The notes below the pieces were generated by a model, which made no database searches, was not told the origin of the DNA, and saw only the letters and a program-made list of their open reading frames with translations. A DNA stretch of 64,000 nucleotides from Neelides folsomi (taxonomy: Eukaryota; Arthropoda; Collembola; Neelipleona; Neelidae): the NCBI GenBank assembly GCA_034687125.1, contig JAQGBZ010000280.1, positions 1 through 64,000 of the forward strand, written 5' to 3'. Each line of letters starts with the position of its first letter. Position 1 is the first letter of the stretch. Positions 10,420 to 21,619 of this stretch are shown one piece after another. The position numbers and the translations under genes are program-made.

Positions 10420-11647
10420 CTAATAATTCTCAAAATTTTCCTCGGTATTTGTTTTATTTGAAATGAATCCAATTCTTCGATTTTCATCTTTAAAAATTTT
10501 CATTTTACTAAATGAGGGAATTCTCTCTAATATATTGTTTTTAATCATTGTTTTTAACTCTTCTCTAAATCTACTTCCACACAAGGAATATATAATAATA
10601 TTTGCTGCTGAATTTAGAGTAAATGATATTTTTGCAATGCTTATCAAGCAATGGTCATAAGAAACTCCGCTAAAATTCAAAATCCTCAAAATAAAATTAG
10701 GAAAATTGAACAAAACAAAAATGATCACAACAGCCAATATCATTTTTGTAAATGATTCTTCACGCCTTGAAGAATTCATATTTTTTCTTGATTTTTTTGA
10801 CTTATTGATCTGATAATTAAAATAATCCAAATTAATTAATTAATTTTAGTTTAGTTAATAATATAGGTACGATATAATAAAATTTTTATTTTACCGCCTT
10901 CCAAATTAACACGTTGATGATGATAATTGCAATGAAGGGAATGACATAATGAAGGAAAAATACTGACAGGAAAAAATACAGCTTATATGATGAATCCAAA
11001 TAATAATCTTCCATTACGGATTTGTATTTCTCCACTTTTCCTCCATTTGAAATTTCAATTATTTTGCATTCAAACCAACGTTGAATATTCCACAGACTTG
11101 AGACAATAAAAATGGCTATTGATGATTGACGAGCTCTTTTTAAATTATCCTTATTTTGAACGTAATTTGAAGGATATGAAATAGCAATCACACGGTCAAT
11201 CGAAATTCCAATTGTTAAATAAACCGAAGCAGTTCTTGCTAAATAATTCAAATTATTATAAAATCGATCATTATACTCATTTTTAACTATTTTAAATTTA
11301 ATACCTATAAAATAAAAAGTTCTAAATTCACGCCATATAGATGGAATGAACACATCACTATATCCAGAACCAATTTTTGAAAATTGCAATAATGAATTCA
11401 TACCAAATGCAAAAAACATAATGAACATAATTAAAAAATCTGCAATGGCAAGGCCAATGGCCATTGTGCTATAAGTTGATCTCATTTTTGGTCGACGGAG
11501 AACAAAAATACTCATAATATTGCCAATTAAACCCAAAAAAGTAATACAGAGAAACAAAAAACCTTCGGGGAGAAATGGAATATCCCGAAGAACTAAATCA
11601 AATTCGGGGTTTGATTCACTTTGAATATGAATCGATTCATTTAACAT
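10420..11647 (-). CDS. Family-A G-protein-coupled receptor, peptide-receptor type, about 358 aa
   Basis: Rhodopsin-like receptor on the minus strand. The first block, 11647-10895, holds TM1 with GNIMSIFVLRRPKMRS, TM2 with GLAIADFL, TM3 with ASVYLTIGISIDRVIAISYP (a DRV version of the DRY motif), TM4 and TM5. The second block, 10809-10420, joins in phase 0 and holds a basic third intracellular loop, TM6 VVIIFVLFNFPNFILRIL, TM7 NSAANIIIYSLCGSRFREEL (NPxxY degraded) and a 30-40 residue tail. The spacing resembles FMRFamide/myosuppressin-type invertebrate receptors, but the ligand cannot be read from sequence. The stretch 11304-11239 between TM2 and TM3 is probably a 66-bp in-frame intron (ATAG|GTATTA ... 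TTTAG|CAAG). Removing it gives FYFIARTASVYLT, as expected for the family. A retained form would be 380 aa. Confidence 0.85.
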
Positions 11648-12814
11648 GTTTGGCTGTTTGTCTAGTGAGACTAATTTATGAATAAAATCTAAACAAGAAT
11701 ATTTGTGAATGTAAATTGGATTATTTTCTTAAATGATTTAAATATCTAATGAATTTAATTAGGTAAATATCTAATAAATAATTGTTTTTTAATATACAAA
11801 AATAATGTTTTAATAATTACTTCCTTATAAATTAATTAATTTCTAATGACGCTTCGTGGTATCCTACATAAGATAGTTAGATCCATTGTTATATTTAACT
11901 GGTTAAGTACGTCATTCACTTTTATTAGTCATATTAATTATAATATAAACTACTTAAATGTGTTTAAGAATGTCGAAAATATTTATTATTACTATTATTA
12001 TACAGCCACATTCACATACTTATTGTTAGATTAATATTCATGACTATTTTATTCCTTATATTTATTATGTATGACAAACCATTTCCAATTGTAATTTTAA
12101 CCAAAGAAATTACTTTTACATTTAATTTTAATCCAACGAATACATCAACATCATAATTCATATTCAAGTTATGATTCATATAACCACAACTTGCACTTAA
12201 GTGCACTTTTGTTTTTGCCGATATTAAATAAATTCATTTTATTTTATAGAAAATAACTGCTAGCATTTCCAAATTACGCACACTAGTCATAATCCGTGGA
12301 GAAATGGAGATACTTTCCATCCATCATGGGAAATTCAACAGCCTCACCACCATGCATGGTGAAAATATCAAAAAATGCTTAGAATTTAACGGGGAATTCA
12401 CAAATTACAATGGCCTTCCATAGTGAACCCCAACACCTCACATATAGCAATACCAAATATTGATATTACATTAGTGGTATTTTTGCATTCAAAATTTACA
12501 AAATTAAATTACAAGCAATTCAATAAAACGTAATTATTTAGAGTGCCGAGTGCATATATTTAATGTATAAATATATAATAAATAAAAATTAAACGATTAA
12601 AGTTTTAAAATGATTAAAAAACCATAATGTTCGTATAATTAAATTATAATATTCTAGAAACATTCAAACATTAAAGAAGAAAACATTAATAAAATACATA
12701 GCTAATAACTTACTAACATCTTGAACAGAATGTCTTGGGCTCGCAATTAATTTTTCCATTCTGTGTATTTTATTGTTGAGGACTTGCATATTTCAAATAA
12801 TCACAGGAGTAAAA
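11648..12814. other. Spacer with a palindromic CCATGCATGG patch
   Basis: Intergenic region between the divergent GPCR and the next chemoreceptor. At 12340-12364 the sequence CACCACCATGCATGGTGAAA resembles the CACCATGGTG cluster at 36014-36247. Otherwise I see only AT-rich DNA. Confidence 0.4.
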
Positions 12815-14515
12815 ATGCAAAAATCCCATGTTAATTCAATTTCAAAATCATGTTATTCATCTTTCAAATATTACACAATTTTTGCGTTCATTTCTGGGGT
12901 TTTTCCAGTTCGTAATGCATTTACTGCCAAAACATTTGGCCCTCTGACATCAAAGAAATTATCATTAAATTATTTTTTATCATTTGTCCTTTACTTGATC
13001 AAATTATTAATTATGGTTCAAACTGCATTTTTAATTATGGACGCAAGGGCCAACATTGACACTGAAAAAGGAAAGACTGCCGAAATATTTTATTCAGTTT
13101 TGATAAATCACCAAACCCAATATACTAGCGGCATTGTCGGAGTTTTCTTCACCGTTTCCTTTGGCCTTATTTGCCATTTCATTTGCTTAGCAAAAACTGG
13201 CGGACTTCTTGAATTGGGAAAATTAATTGATTTTTACGACGACGTTTATCAACAACACAATCCTAGGCAGCAATTTACTCGTAGAATCATATACACTTTC
13301 ATTTCCAGCATCATTATCGCTTTAATTCCAGTGATTCTCGCTTTGAGTTACATCTCTGTAAACAACACAAAGGAACTGTACATTATTCCTTACTTTTACA
13401 GCACATCAAATCTGTATTTAATTCTGGTCATCATCTTCATATTTGTTTTTATCATCGAATTCGGAGTTGCGTTCATTTACATACAAATTTATTTTTTCAC
13501 TTCTGTGCTGCTTAACAGAATGGAAGATATCAATGATTGTATTAAGGGAAAATCAGGAGTTTGGAATCGAAGTTGGATGATCCCAATGAATAATAAAAAG
13601 AAAGATTTTTCTAATTTGATTTGCTCCAATTGGTTCAAAGAAGAATCAAAGAAATCATGGCGTGAAATCTCCAAACAATTTTACCATTTTTCTGAATTAT
13701 TTTCCAATTTTGAAGAATTTTCTGGGATTTATTTTACTATACTTTTTTCAACACTTATTATTTCCTCCGTTTGTATAATTTTCTTCTCACTTTCAGTTCA
13801 AGAAGTTGAAGGGAGCATTTTCATGTTTGCAGTTGTCATTTGTTGTTTTCGGATTTTCTCATTGGCTGATTCTGGTGATTCGTTTGTTGGAGAATATCGG
13901 AGGATGATTAAAAGTTTATTAAGAGCAAGACAAGAGGCTCATTTTCATTCAGCAGATAAAGAAGAGGTATGTTAAATAATTACTCTACATAATTGTATTA
14001 ACATAAATAGGACATATAGATTTACAAATAAAATGAAATGATTATGTATATGAAACTTATAAAAGGTAAATTAGTATATTAATCAAGTACGTAATTACAT
14101 ATTATTTTGAATGAATGAAAATGGGAAGTTTGAAGAATTTGTAAAGTTGGTTCAATCAATTCCACTTTCAATTTCCGCTAATGAATTTTTTATAGTCAAC
14201 AGACATAACGTCACTTCAGTAAATGCAAACTAATCTTATGCTTATAAAATTAATTAAAACAACCAATGTAGACCTGTACTTACAATTAATAAATTGCCTA
14301 CTAACATCATACCCATTACTTAGTATTGTATTACGTATACTAATATATGATTTATAAATTTATAGATAGTGAGTGTAATACTGACATACATTATTGTACT
14401 AGTGCAATTTATGCAATCCGACGAAAGGGAGGAAATTGGAACTTTAAAAACTTGTCCAACAACAATGGAATCAACTCAAACGCCTTTAATCACAAATTCA
14501 AATGAAATGAATTAA
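12815..14515 (+). CDS. Gustatory receptor-like chemoreceptor, complete, 463 aa
   Basis: Plus-strand gene with a long first exon, 12815-13966, and two short 3' exons, 14129-14218 and 14366-14515, all phase 0. The C-terminal exon contains TYIIVLVQF (residues 421-429), the TYhhhhhQF signature of arthropod gustatory receptors, preceded in the second exon by ANEFFIVNRHNVTS, the usual position of TM7. Upstream hydrophobic segments include LSFVLYLIKLLIMVQTAFLIM, GVFFTVSFGLICHFICLA, IIYTFISSIIIALIPVILALSY, LILVIIFIFVFIIEFGVAFIYI and FTILFSTLIISSVCIIFFSL. The frame is open upstream to 12773, but only TTG codons are there, so the ATG at 12815 is the start. The exon 2 acceptor (GGGAAG|TTT) lacks a good pyrimidine tract and is the weakest join. 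It is probably a ligand-gated channel in sensory neurons. Ligand unknown. Confidence 0.9.
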
Positions 14516-14778
14516 AATAAATCGCAATTAGTACTACCTACATAAATAATAAAATAATAATGATAATTAAGGAAAATCATCATGCCCATATTGATCCCAT
14601 TAGATTTTGCTCCGTTGATTGAATTATAAAAATTGTAATAAAATATCCTTTAGTTTCAATTTACGTAACCTTATGAAAATTTACTCCAAACATAAAATTG
14701 AAAAAATTGAAATTCATTTTGATTAGTATTTGCAATTGCATAAAATAAACGTAATTTGATAAATCATATTTCTTTAAT

Positions 14779-16872
14779 ATGAATATCGATCCTTTGACCA
14801 TACACGAACACAAGGATTCTGAATTGACTCGATCTGTCAAGATGATAACTAAAGAAGAGGAGGAGGAAACGAACTATAAAAACCCTTTAAACATTTCACT
14901 GGTTAATTTTTTCAATATTTCATTTAAATACATCTAATAATTTATTCAGCATTTTACCTACAGTTTGTTAAAGTATTAAAATTAACTGTAATTAAAATGT
15001 AAATATGAATATAAAGTCCTTTCCATTAATTCATTCTAAACTAATTACATGATATTTGACAAATGCAGATTGTGGAAAAGATCATAAGGAAATTGCCAAA
15101 TGAAGATCTCTGGGAAGTTCGACTTGTGAATTCTTTTTGGCGGAACGAAGCGAATCATGTGATCCGACATCAAAATTCCTTGAAGAAAATCATCAATTTC
15201 CGATCGAGAGAAGACGTTTTGAAGTTTACGACCATTTTCAATCCTTTCCTCCTTCACGACTCCTTCAATTTGAATTTCCACCATGAGCCAGAGCACAATG
15301 AGAAGTTTTATCTCGAGTTTGTTGAACTTGTTGGTCCATACACGAAGCATCTTGACCTCACCAATCATCCCTATTCAAAGAAGTTTGAACTCGAAGACCC
15401 GCGAGTTTTCTTCTCTTTTTTCAAACCGATGTATGCCGATTTACTCGAACGGATTTTATTCCAAGAATTCCCCAATTTGGTTGTTCTCATAATCAACGTG
15501 TACAATTCTGGGCCAAATGACAAACATTTGATGTTTAGAAGTGAAGAAGAACGAAAAAATCTGTACAGTCGTCATCGACTTCCTTCTTTGACAACTCTCA
15601 ATTTGAATGTAGAATGGGATTGGATTGAAGGAAAGGAACGTTTGATTCTGGCGGAGGAAATCATGAAATTGGCTCCAAATTTATTTGAAATTAATGTTCG
15701 AGTCAATTGGAGAACTTATCCAGAAATGTCAAAACTATTCCAGGGCATTTTGTCTTCGATCTCCTGCTTTGCCCCAAAAGTCCGAGTCATGACCTTTGAC
15801 ACAAATATGGAACTTGCAGGGAAATGGGAAGAAGAGGGGGAATTTCAAAATCTCTATCTTAAAAGTCTCACGCTTAACGAAAATTCATTGTAAGAATTCT
15901 TGATATTTCAACTTTTAAAATTTTAAAATGCTTAAAATTTTAAAATAATTAAAATGGTAATTTTGGGAAATTATTTATTTCTCAATCATTAGGATTTTCC
16001 CCAGTGATTTTGTTAACCGGTTCAATTTCTTTTCAAAAAAGACACCGCTGGCTTCAACTGTTGAAGAACTTCGTCTGATTTCAAAGTTCGGGCTCAAAGT
16101 TTTCGAACCACGCATATCAAAATTCCCAGCCAAATCCCACTACATTCCATTTGGATTTAAAAACATCCGCGTACTCGAAATTGTCCATCCATTCAACGAA
16201 CTCAACCGATTGGATTTCTTCAACGAACTCTATTCAGAAACCCCATTAATTGAAGATTTCACAATATCGATGATTCCTTCATTCCCAAAGTTCGAATCTC
16301 TGGTTCCTTGGGTTTCCCTCAAAAAACTCAATTTGTCCAACAACCATCAACTTCATTGGAATGATCTAGAAAGTTTTCTGGATTTTTACAAAATTATCCG
16401 AAAGATGGCGCCGAATCTTTTGCAACTTGGAATTTCCCTTGGATCTAAAGAACGTCAAAGTGCGGTAAGAAACACAAAGAGTCACGTGATCGCTTATCCT
16501 TTCTTCGTCTGGGTTGGGAATGTGTGGGAGAATTTGAAAACGTTTAAAGTGTCCCTTGATGAAGATTCGCTTGTTTGGTCCAAAGGGACGGAAGAAAGAT
16601 TTTTGGGAATTGGTTCGATCAAAGAGTTGAATGACAAAAATGGAGATTTTACAACGCGGGAAATCACCAAATTGAACTTTTGTTTAATTCTTTATCGGAA
16701 TGAATTTTTGTTTCAAGATTCCAACGAGTTCTTTCATTTTTTACAATCAACGTTTCCCAAACACTACATTCTAAATCAGGCTAGGATGGGAGACATCAAT
16801 GAGGAATCTGACGGATATTTTCTACGGGAATTGTTTTATTCTTCACTTCTTAAAGAGAAACTGCGGGCTTAA
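14779..16872 (+). CDS. F-box protein with leucine-rich C-terminal region, 607 aa
   Basis: Three plus-strand exons: 14779-14901, 15069-15889 and 15993-16872 (phases 0 and 2), giving 607 codons. The F-box spans the first intron: NPLNISL joins IVEKIIRKLPNEDLWEVRLVNSFWRNEA, the usual alpha-helical Skp1-binding pattern. The remainder has repeated L-x-x-L-x-L elements with LPSLTTLNLNV, VSLKKLNLSNN and RVLEI, like degenerate leucine-rich repeats of FBXL-type substrate receptors. The expected role is substrate recognition in an SCF ubiquitin ligase; the substrate is unknown. The first donor is GTTAAT, unusual but identical in the broken copy at 6811-8985, which supports it. A polyadenylation signal lies at 16910-16915, 38 bases after the stop. 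Confidence 0.85.
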
Positions 16873-18058
16873 TTTGTTGTTTGGATTAAAAGTTATTTCT
16901 CATTTGCTTAATAAAAATATTTCATTTCGACTTTTTAATTATTAATTATTATGCATAATTGATATAATTCATAAATACTGTTGATGGAAAGTAAAGTTTC
17001 AAGCTCCAGCTAACTTTTCTAATACACAGAATTCACAGAATGCACACCAAACACAAATACATATAAGATATTATCTTTAAAAAAAGATTCAATTACCTAA
17101 TACAGGGTGGGCTTCCAAGCTCTAAGCCTTAACTATCGTCAATAACTTTTGTTTGTGAACGAATAATCATCAAAATTTGCTGACATACTCTTTATATATC
17201 TAGTTATATAAGACTTAATTTTATTTTAAGACTTGACCTCCGTTGACCTCAATGCAGGGCCAAAACGAAAAATCCCACAAATCATGCATTATTACACATT
17301 TCAAAGGAAATTTCCCCAAAAGCTTTCGATATTTCAATGCAATGCAACATTAAAAATAATTAATATTATAAAAACTTTAATTATAATTAGAAAATGGGGG
17401 AAATGCTAATGTTATATGTAACAGACTTTAACCTGAATATTTTAAAACATGAACAAACGACAATCTCTTTGTTAGGGAGAAAGTCCAACTTTCACATTCA
17501 TACATTAGCATCTTCCCATCTTCTAATTTCTAATTATAATAAAAAATTTATAATATTAACTATTCTTAAAGTTGCATTGCATTTAAATATCGAAAGCATT
17601 TGAGTAAATTTCCTTTGACATGTGTATATGTACATACATGTATACTATATATCTGGATAACGCAATTAATGTGAGACGCAGGTTCTTATGGTACTGCACA
17701 AAAAACATAATTTGTTTTAAAATTGAAAATAGTTTTATAGAGATTTTCATATATCAATACTAAATGGCTTTTGATGAATAAATAGGAATAGTGTTTATAC
17801 TTAATTCATAAAAACTTATACATACAGATATTATGTAGAGTAAAAAGTAATACAAATTAAAATATTTATGCCTTTCCATTTAAAGTAAATAATAAATTGA
17901 ACAATAATTTGTAGATCATAATATTATAAATATTATACCTAATTATAAATACTTAAAAGGTATTATTATTGATTATTTGATTATTAATAAATTAAAAGTT
18001 ATAGATAATTTTAAGTATGTGCGTATAACATGTATAGTATGCACTTTACAAACATTAA
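16873..18058. other. Spacer with a foldback element
   Basis: Convergent spacer between the F-box gene and the ionotropic receptor. It contains the inverted-repeat element at 17294-17625 and otherwise nothing I recognise. Confidence 0.5.
17294..17625. mobile_element. Foldback/MITE-like element with about 55-bp inverted repeats
   Basis: The left arm, 17294-17348, and the right arm, 17571-17625, are inverted copies with scattered mismatches. Both include TCAAAGGAAATTT, GCTTTCGATATTT and AATGCAATGCAAC or their complement. The interior of about 220 bp has a short AT-rich open frame (17394-17603) with no recognisable product. I cannot define a target-site duplication. This is a non-autonomous inverted-repeat element of unknown superfamily. 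Confidence 0.65.
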
Positions 18059-20170
18059 TCATATTAAAGTTATTTCAATCGTAAATATTATAATAAATAA
18101 AAATAATATGACTGCAAACAATATAAATATAACTCCAATATGTTCTAAGGAGAATGCTTCCTTTTCCTTTTCAATAGAATCAAGCGATTTTGGTATTTTA
18201 TTTGGAAAACAAGATAAGGGGAGTTCGTGTAATTTAGCTACTGAAATATAAGTTTCATAATCGTAAAAAATTTTATTGATGATTTTATATTTTATCCAAT
18301 GATCAAATAAACCTCCTTCGCTTATGCTGAAAAGACTTTTAGAAAAAAATTGATTCATAAAACTCTTTCCCAATAACCATACAGTTTTAGAACTAAAATC
18401 GAGATTTGCATTGTAATTAAGTTTTAAATGTATATTTGAATACAATTTATAGAAAAAATTGAAAAATTCAAGAGTTTCGATTGGATCAATTATAATGAAA
18501 TTTTGCGTTAGTTTATTATCCCCTAATTGAAACATTTCAATGATGAAATTTATTTCTCTTAAATAAATGGTTGTATTTTTAGGAAATATTTTAACTTTTT
18601 CGGTTAGTAATTTTAATTCTGAAGAGATGGGCATTTTTGACAAAGACACAATCTCGATAAAGTTTGACTCGCCTTGTAATTCAATTAATTGACTTTTGTT
18701 AACTAAAATTGTATTCTTAACATTGATTGTCGATGTCAATGTCAAAAAATCAAAATTGACAATTTCTTCAAGACTTTCTGGTATGTTTGGATTAAATTCC
18801 GTCGTTAAGTTTGAGTAAAAAGCTCCTTTATAGGCACTACTTAAAATTGCCCCAAATAAAAGCCATATTCCAATGTTTAAAATAATCCATCTTTTTTTAT
18901 TCGAAATATTTCCAACTGCATAAGATCGACTTTGTTCAATTAAAGTCGCAAAAATTAGAATGATGATATTTTTAAATATTTTAAAATTTGGTTGATGTTT
19001 TATTTTAAAAGGATATAAAATGAAGAGCATGTTGAAACATAAAGTGAAAAGAATCGTAAATAGCAATATCCAATTCAAGATTGTAAATGGTTTAAGCAAT
19101 ATTAACCAATTAATGGATTTTTTTAAGGTTACAACTAGAAATGAATAATATTGATATTTGATTTCTAGGGGAAATATTTCTTCAAAAATTAAACCATTTT
19201 GTTTATAGTTATTAAATAAAATGGCCTCATTCTTAAGATATCCGGCAGTATTTGGTTCACCATCAAAAGAATGCGTAGTTGTTAAATTATATTTCTTAAA
19301 GATCTCTCGCCACCCGCATAATCTTTCATCCGATATTTTTTTGTGATTTCTATAAGATAAAATAGCACAATATTTATTATCAAATTGAATAAAATCTGGT
19401 CTGATTGAAGCTCCTTCTAAATTTGAATTTATTTCAATCCATATTTTTTCTAAATAATTTTTAAAATGCTGAACGGATTCATCAAGTGAATTGGTAAGGC
19501 CTGGAAAATTATTATAATCAATTTTTTCCTCTCTTGTAATTTTCGCAATACAATTCGTACAGAGAATTGTGATTCTTGCTGTAAAACTAATGGATTCTAC
19601 AAAACCAATAGAAACAAATGTAATTCCAGTAATGTCAATGCGATTTGAATACAATAGAGACTGAATGAATAAAAGTTGACTTATTTCTTCTTCTACAGTT
19701 AAACTATTGAAACATAATATGTTGTAAGTGGGATTTATTCTGTTGTTTAATTTGAACGTTCTGTAACTATGGAAATTGAGATATGACTGTTCTGCTATAA
19801 AACCATATCGGTCATTTAAAATTGGGAATGAATAAATTAAAAACGATGCTCGACAAGTTAAAAAGCGTGTTTGATAAAATACGGCTGGTTTGTAAAAATC
19901 GTAGTTTAAGTGAAAACTAGAATTTGGTGATTTTAAGTTTGTGCTTTGTAAATGGATCGCGGTGTATGAAGTTATTTGAGTCAAATATTTGAGGTATGAA
20001 TTAGATAAAGGAAAATCTTCATTTCTCAAATCTTCAACGAAAAATACTAAACATGAACTAAAATAAAAATAATAATTAGAGACATTAAATATCTTGGGAT
20101 CTATTTCAGAAACAATGGATTTAATTCTATAACAAAATAGTAAGTAAATTATGAATTGATTACTTAACAT
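18059..20170 (-). CDS. Divergent ionotropic receptor (variant ionotropic glutamate receptor), 703 aa, single exon
   Basis: Intronless minus-strand gene, 703 codons from ATG at 20170. The C-terminal half has the ligand-gated ion channel architecture: TM1 at about 362-387 (PFTILNWILLFTILFTLCF), a pore region at about 400-415 (IILIFATLIEQS), TM2 at about 428-449 (IILNIGIWLLFGAILSSAYKGA, continuing FYSNLTT, the equivalent of SYTANLAAFLT), and TM3 at about 675-700 (IGVIFILFAVILFLFIIIF). Ligand-binding lobe S1 lies before TM1 and S2 between TM2 and TM3. The roughly 350-residue N-terminal part has no recognisable amino-terminal domain, and MLSNQFIIYLLFCY may be a signal peptide. This fits the divergent arthropod IRs that act in taste. 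I see no close match to the conserved co-receptor types. Ligand unknown. Confidence 0.85.
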   Translation of the reverse strand: MLSNQFIIYLLFCYRIKSIVSEIDPKIFNVSNYYFYFSSCLVFFVEDLRNEDFPLSNSYLKYLTQITSYTAIHLQSTNLKSPNSSFHLNYDFYKPAVFYQTRFLTCRASFLIYSFPILNDRYGFIAEQSYLNFHSYRTFKLNNRINPTYNILCFNSLTVEEEISQLLFIQSLLYSNRIDITGITFVSIGFVESISFTARITILCTNCIAKITREEKIDYNNFPGLTNSLDESVQHFKNYLEKIWIEINSNLEGASIRPDFIQFDNKYCAILSYRNHKKISDERLCGWREIFKKYNLTTTHSFDGEPNTAGYLKNEAILFNNYKQNGLIFEEIFPLEIKYQYYSFLVVTLKKSINWLILLKPFTILNWILLFTILFTLCFNMLFILYPFKIKHQPNFKIFKNIIILIFATLIEQSRSYAVGNISNKKRWIILNIGIWLLFGAILSSAYKGAFYSNLTTEFNPNIPESLEEIVNFDFLTLTSTINVKNTILVNKSQLIELQGESNFIEIVSLSKMPISSELKLLTEKVKIFPKNTTIYLREINFIIEMFQLGDNKLTQNFIIIDPIETLEFFNFFYKLYSNIHLKLNYNANLDFSSKTVWLLGKSFMNQFFSKSLFSISEGGLFDHWIKYKIINKIFYDYETYISVAKLHELPLSCFPNKIPKSLDSIEKEKEAFSLEHIGVIFILFAVILFLFIIIFTIEITLI

Positions 20171-20424
20171 TTTAAGATATTGGTGAGAAAAGTGGGGAGA
20201 TGTTTTTAAATGTTATAAATTTATTTATTTTTAACCATTTTTCAAATGCTACGTGTATGAAAAATATTTTAAATTATTAATTATTATTGGGAAAAGCATT
20301 TCAAATTATTTTGTTTTGAATAAATAATTATATGGAATCATGAATCTTTCATTTTTGTTTTAAATAAAGTCATATGGCTTTAGAATATTCTATTATTTAT
20401 ACTACATCATTATTTGCTTAATGG

Positions 20425-20548
20425 TATCATGAGATTTTTTTATTTCGAAACCCCGACCTTGTCGCAAGTTTCCCATATAATAAGTAACATGTAATTTTGG
20501 GGATCATGCGACAACGTCGGGGTTTTGAAATAAAAAAATCTCATGATA
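20425..20548. mobile_element. MITE with about 40-bp inverted repeats and TA flanks
   Basis: The arms 20425-20466 and 20507-20548 are near-perfect inverted copies (TCATGAGATTTTTTTATTTC ... GAAATAAAAAAATCTCATGA, then CCCCGAC ... GTCGGGG and TTGTCGCA ... TGCGACAA) with only two mismatches noted. The loop is about 40 bp. The ends are bounded by TA on both sides, as expected for a Tc1/mariner-type non-autonomous element. There is no coding content. Confidence 0.75.
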
Positions 20549-20999
20549 TGTTAATAATACATTAAAAATTTAATGGATGCATTTTATGTTCTGGGAAGCT
20601 GTATTTTAAACGTAAAAATTTAATATAAAAAATAATGAAACCAAATAACTTGACATAAAAATAAATAACATTTACAAAAATAACTTTGACATAAATTCAA
20701 GAAAAATTTGACATTATTAAATAGCCTTTGCTATAATGTACTGTAAATACATCTCTACATTGTAATCATCATTACATTCAAAGATAAAACCTTTTCTGTA
20801 AAAATGTAATCTTTACCCTGTGGACATTAATTACCAATAAAATCAAGTTAAGCATCAATTGTAATGGCATTCTATTAGTTATATAAATATTATTGTAATT
20901 TGGGGAATTTAAATAAAAATTGATTATTACTTTTATCACTTTTTAACATTTATGGCATGTATATTAAGAATTTCAGATTTATCTTCAATTTATTATTAA

Positions 21000-21122
21000 T
21001 TTTGGGGTATTAGAGAACAATATAGTAGCTCAATCTGTCAATAATTTTGATAATCAATATACCATAGTTCCTATAAATTTTCATAGATTGAGCTACTATA
21101 TTGCACATTATTGTCCCAAAAT
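21000..21122. mobile_element. Second inverted-repeat element, about 123 bp
   Basis: The left arm contains CAATATAGTAGCTCAATCTGT (21018-21038) and the right arm its complement ATAGATTGAGCTACTATATTG (21083-21103) with one mismatch. Similarity extends outwards less perfectly to TTTTGGG / CCCAAAA. It is probably an older MITE and is unrelated in sequence to the one at 20425. Confidence 0.6.
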
Positions 21123-21619
21123 ATTTTTATTTTTAATATACCTACATATTAACTTTATAAATGAGAATATTTTGTATTTTATAGAATATAAATAAAATCG
21201 AATAGGTTGTAAAACTTGTTTTTAATCGAACAAATAATGTTATTTTAAATATAGTAATATCATCTCTACAAGTCTATACAATCCATTATTAAATACTAAT
21301 TTTGAATCCATTTACATATAGCTGAACTTCGTAATTATTATGGTTAACGGTGTTTGTGTACATTAACAGATAGATACATAAAAAATTATAAGTTAAAAGA
21401 TATAAATATGGTGTGCACATTATTTCATTAAAGCATTATCTTAATTTATAACTTATGATTAAGATAACTTAACAACACAATTAAGATAACTTAATTTAAG
21501 GATATATCAATATTTATTATAATCTGTTTATTTTTTTAATCAAAAATGAGTTGTTTTGTTAAATGTAGAGTTTCGGTTTTTATGTAGTACTTAAAAGCGA
21601 AAGTCTTTACTTTTAGTTT

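Larger units (their letters stand above)
20171..21619. other. Spacer with two inverted-repeat elements
   Basis: AT-rich intergenic DNA upstream of the ionotropic receptor. It contains the elements at 20425-20548 and about 21000-21122, described separately, and no gene that I can support. Confidence 0.5.

Noticed and set aside
12773-12814. 14-residue upstream extension of the chemoreceptor at 12815
   Set aside because: Only TTG codons are available for initiation; the ATG at 12815 gives a normal chemoreceptor start.
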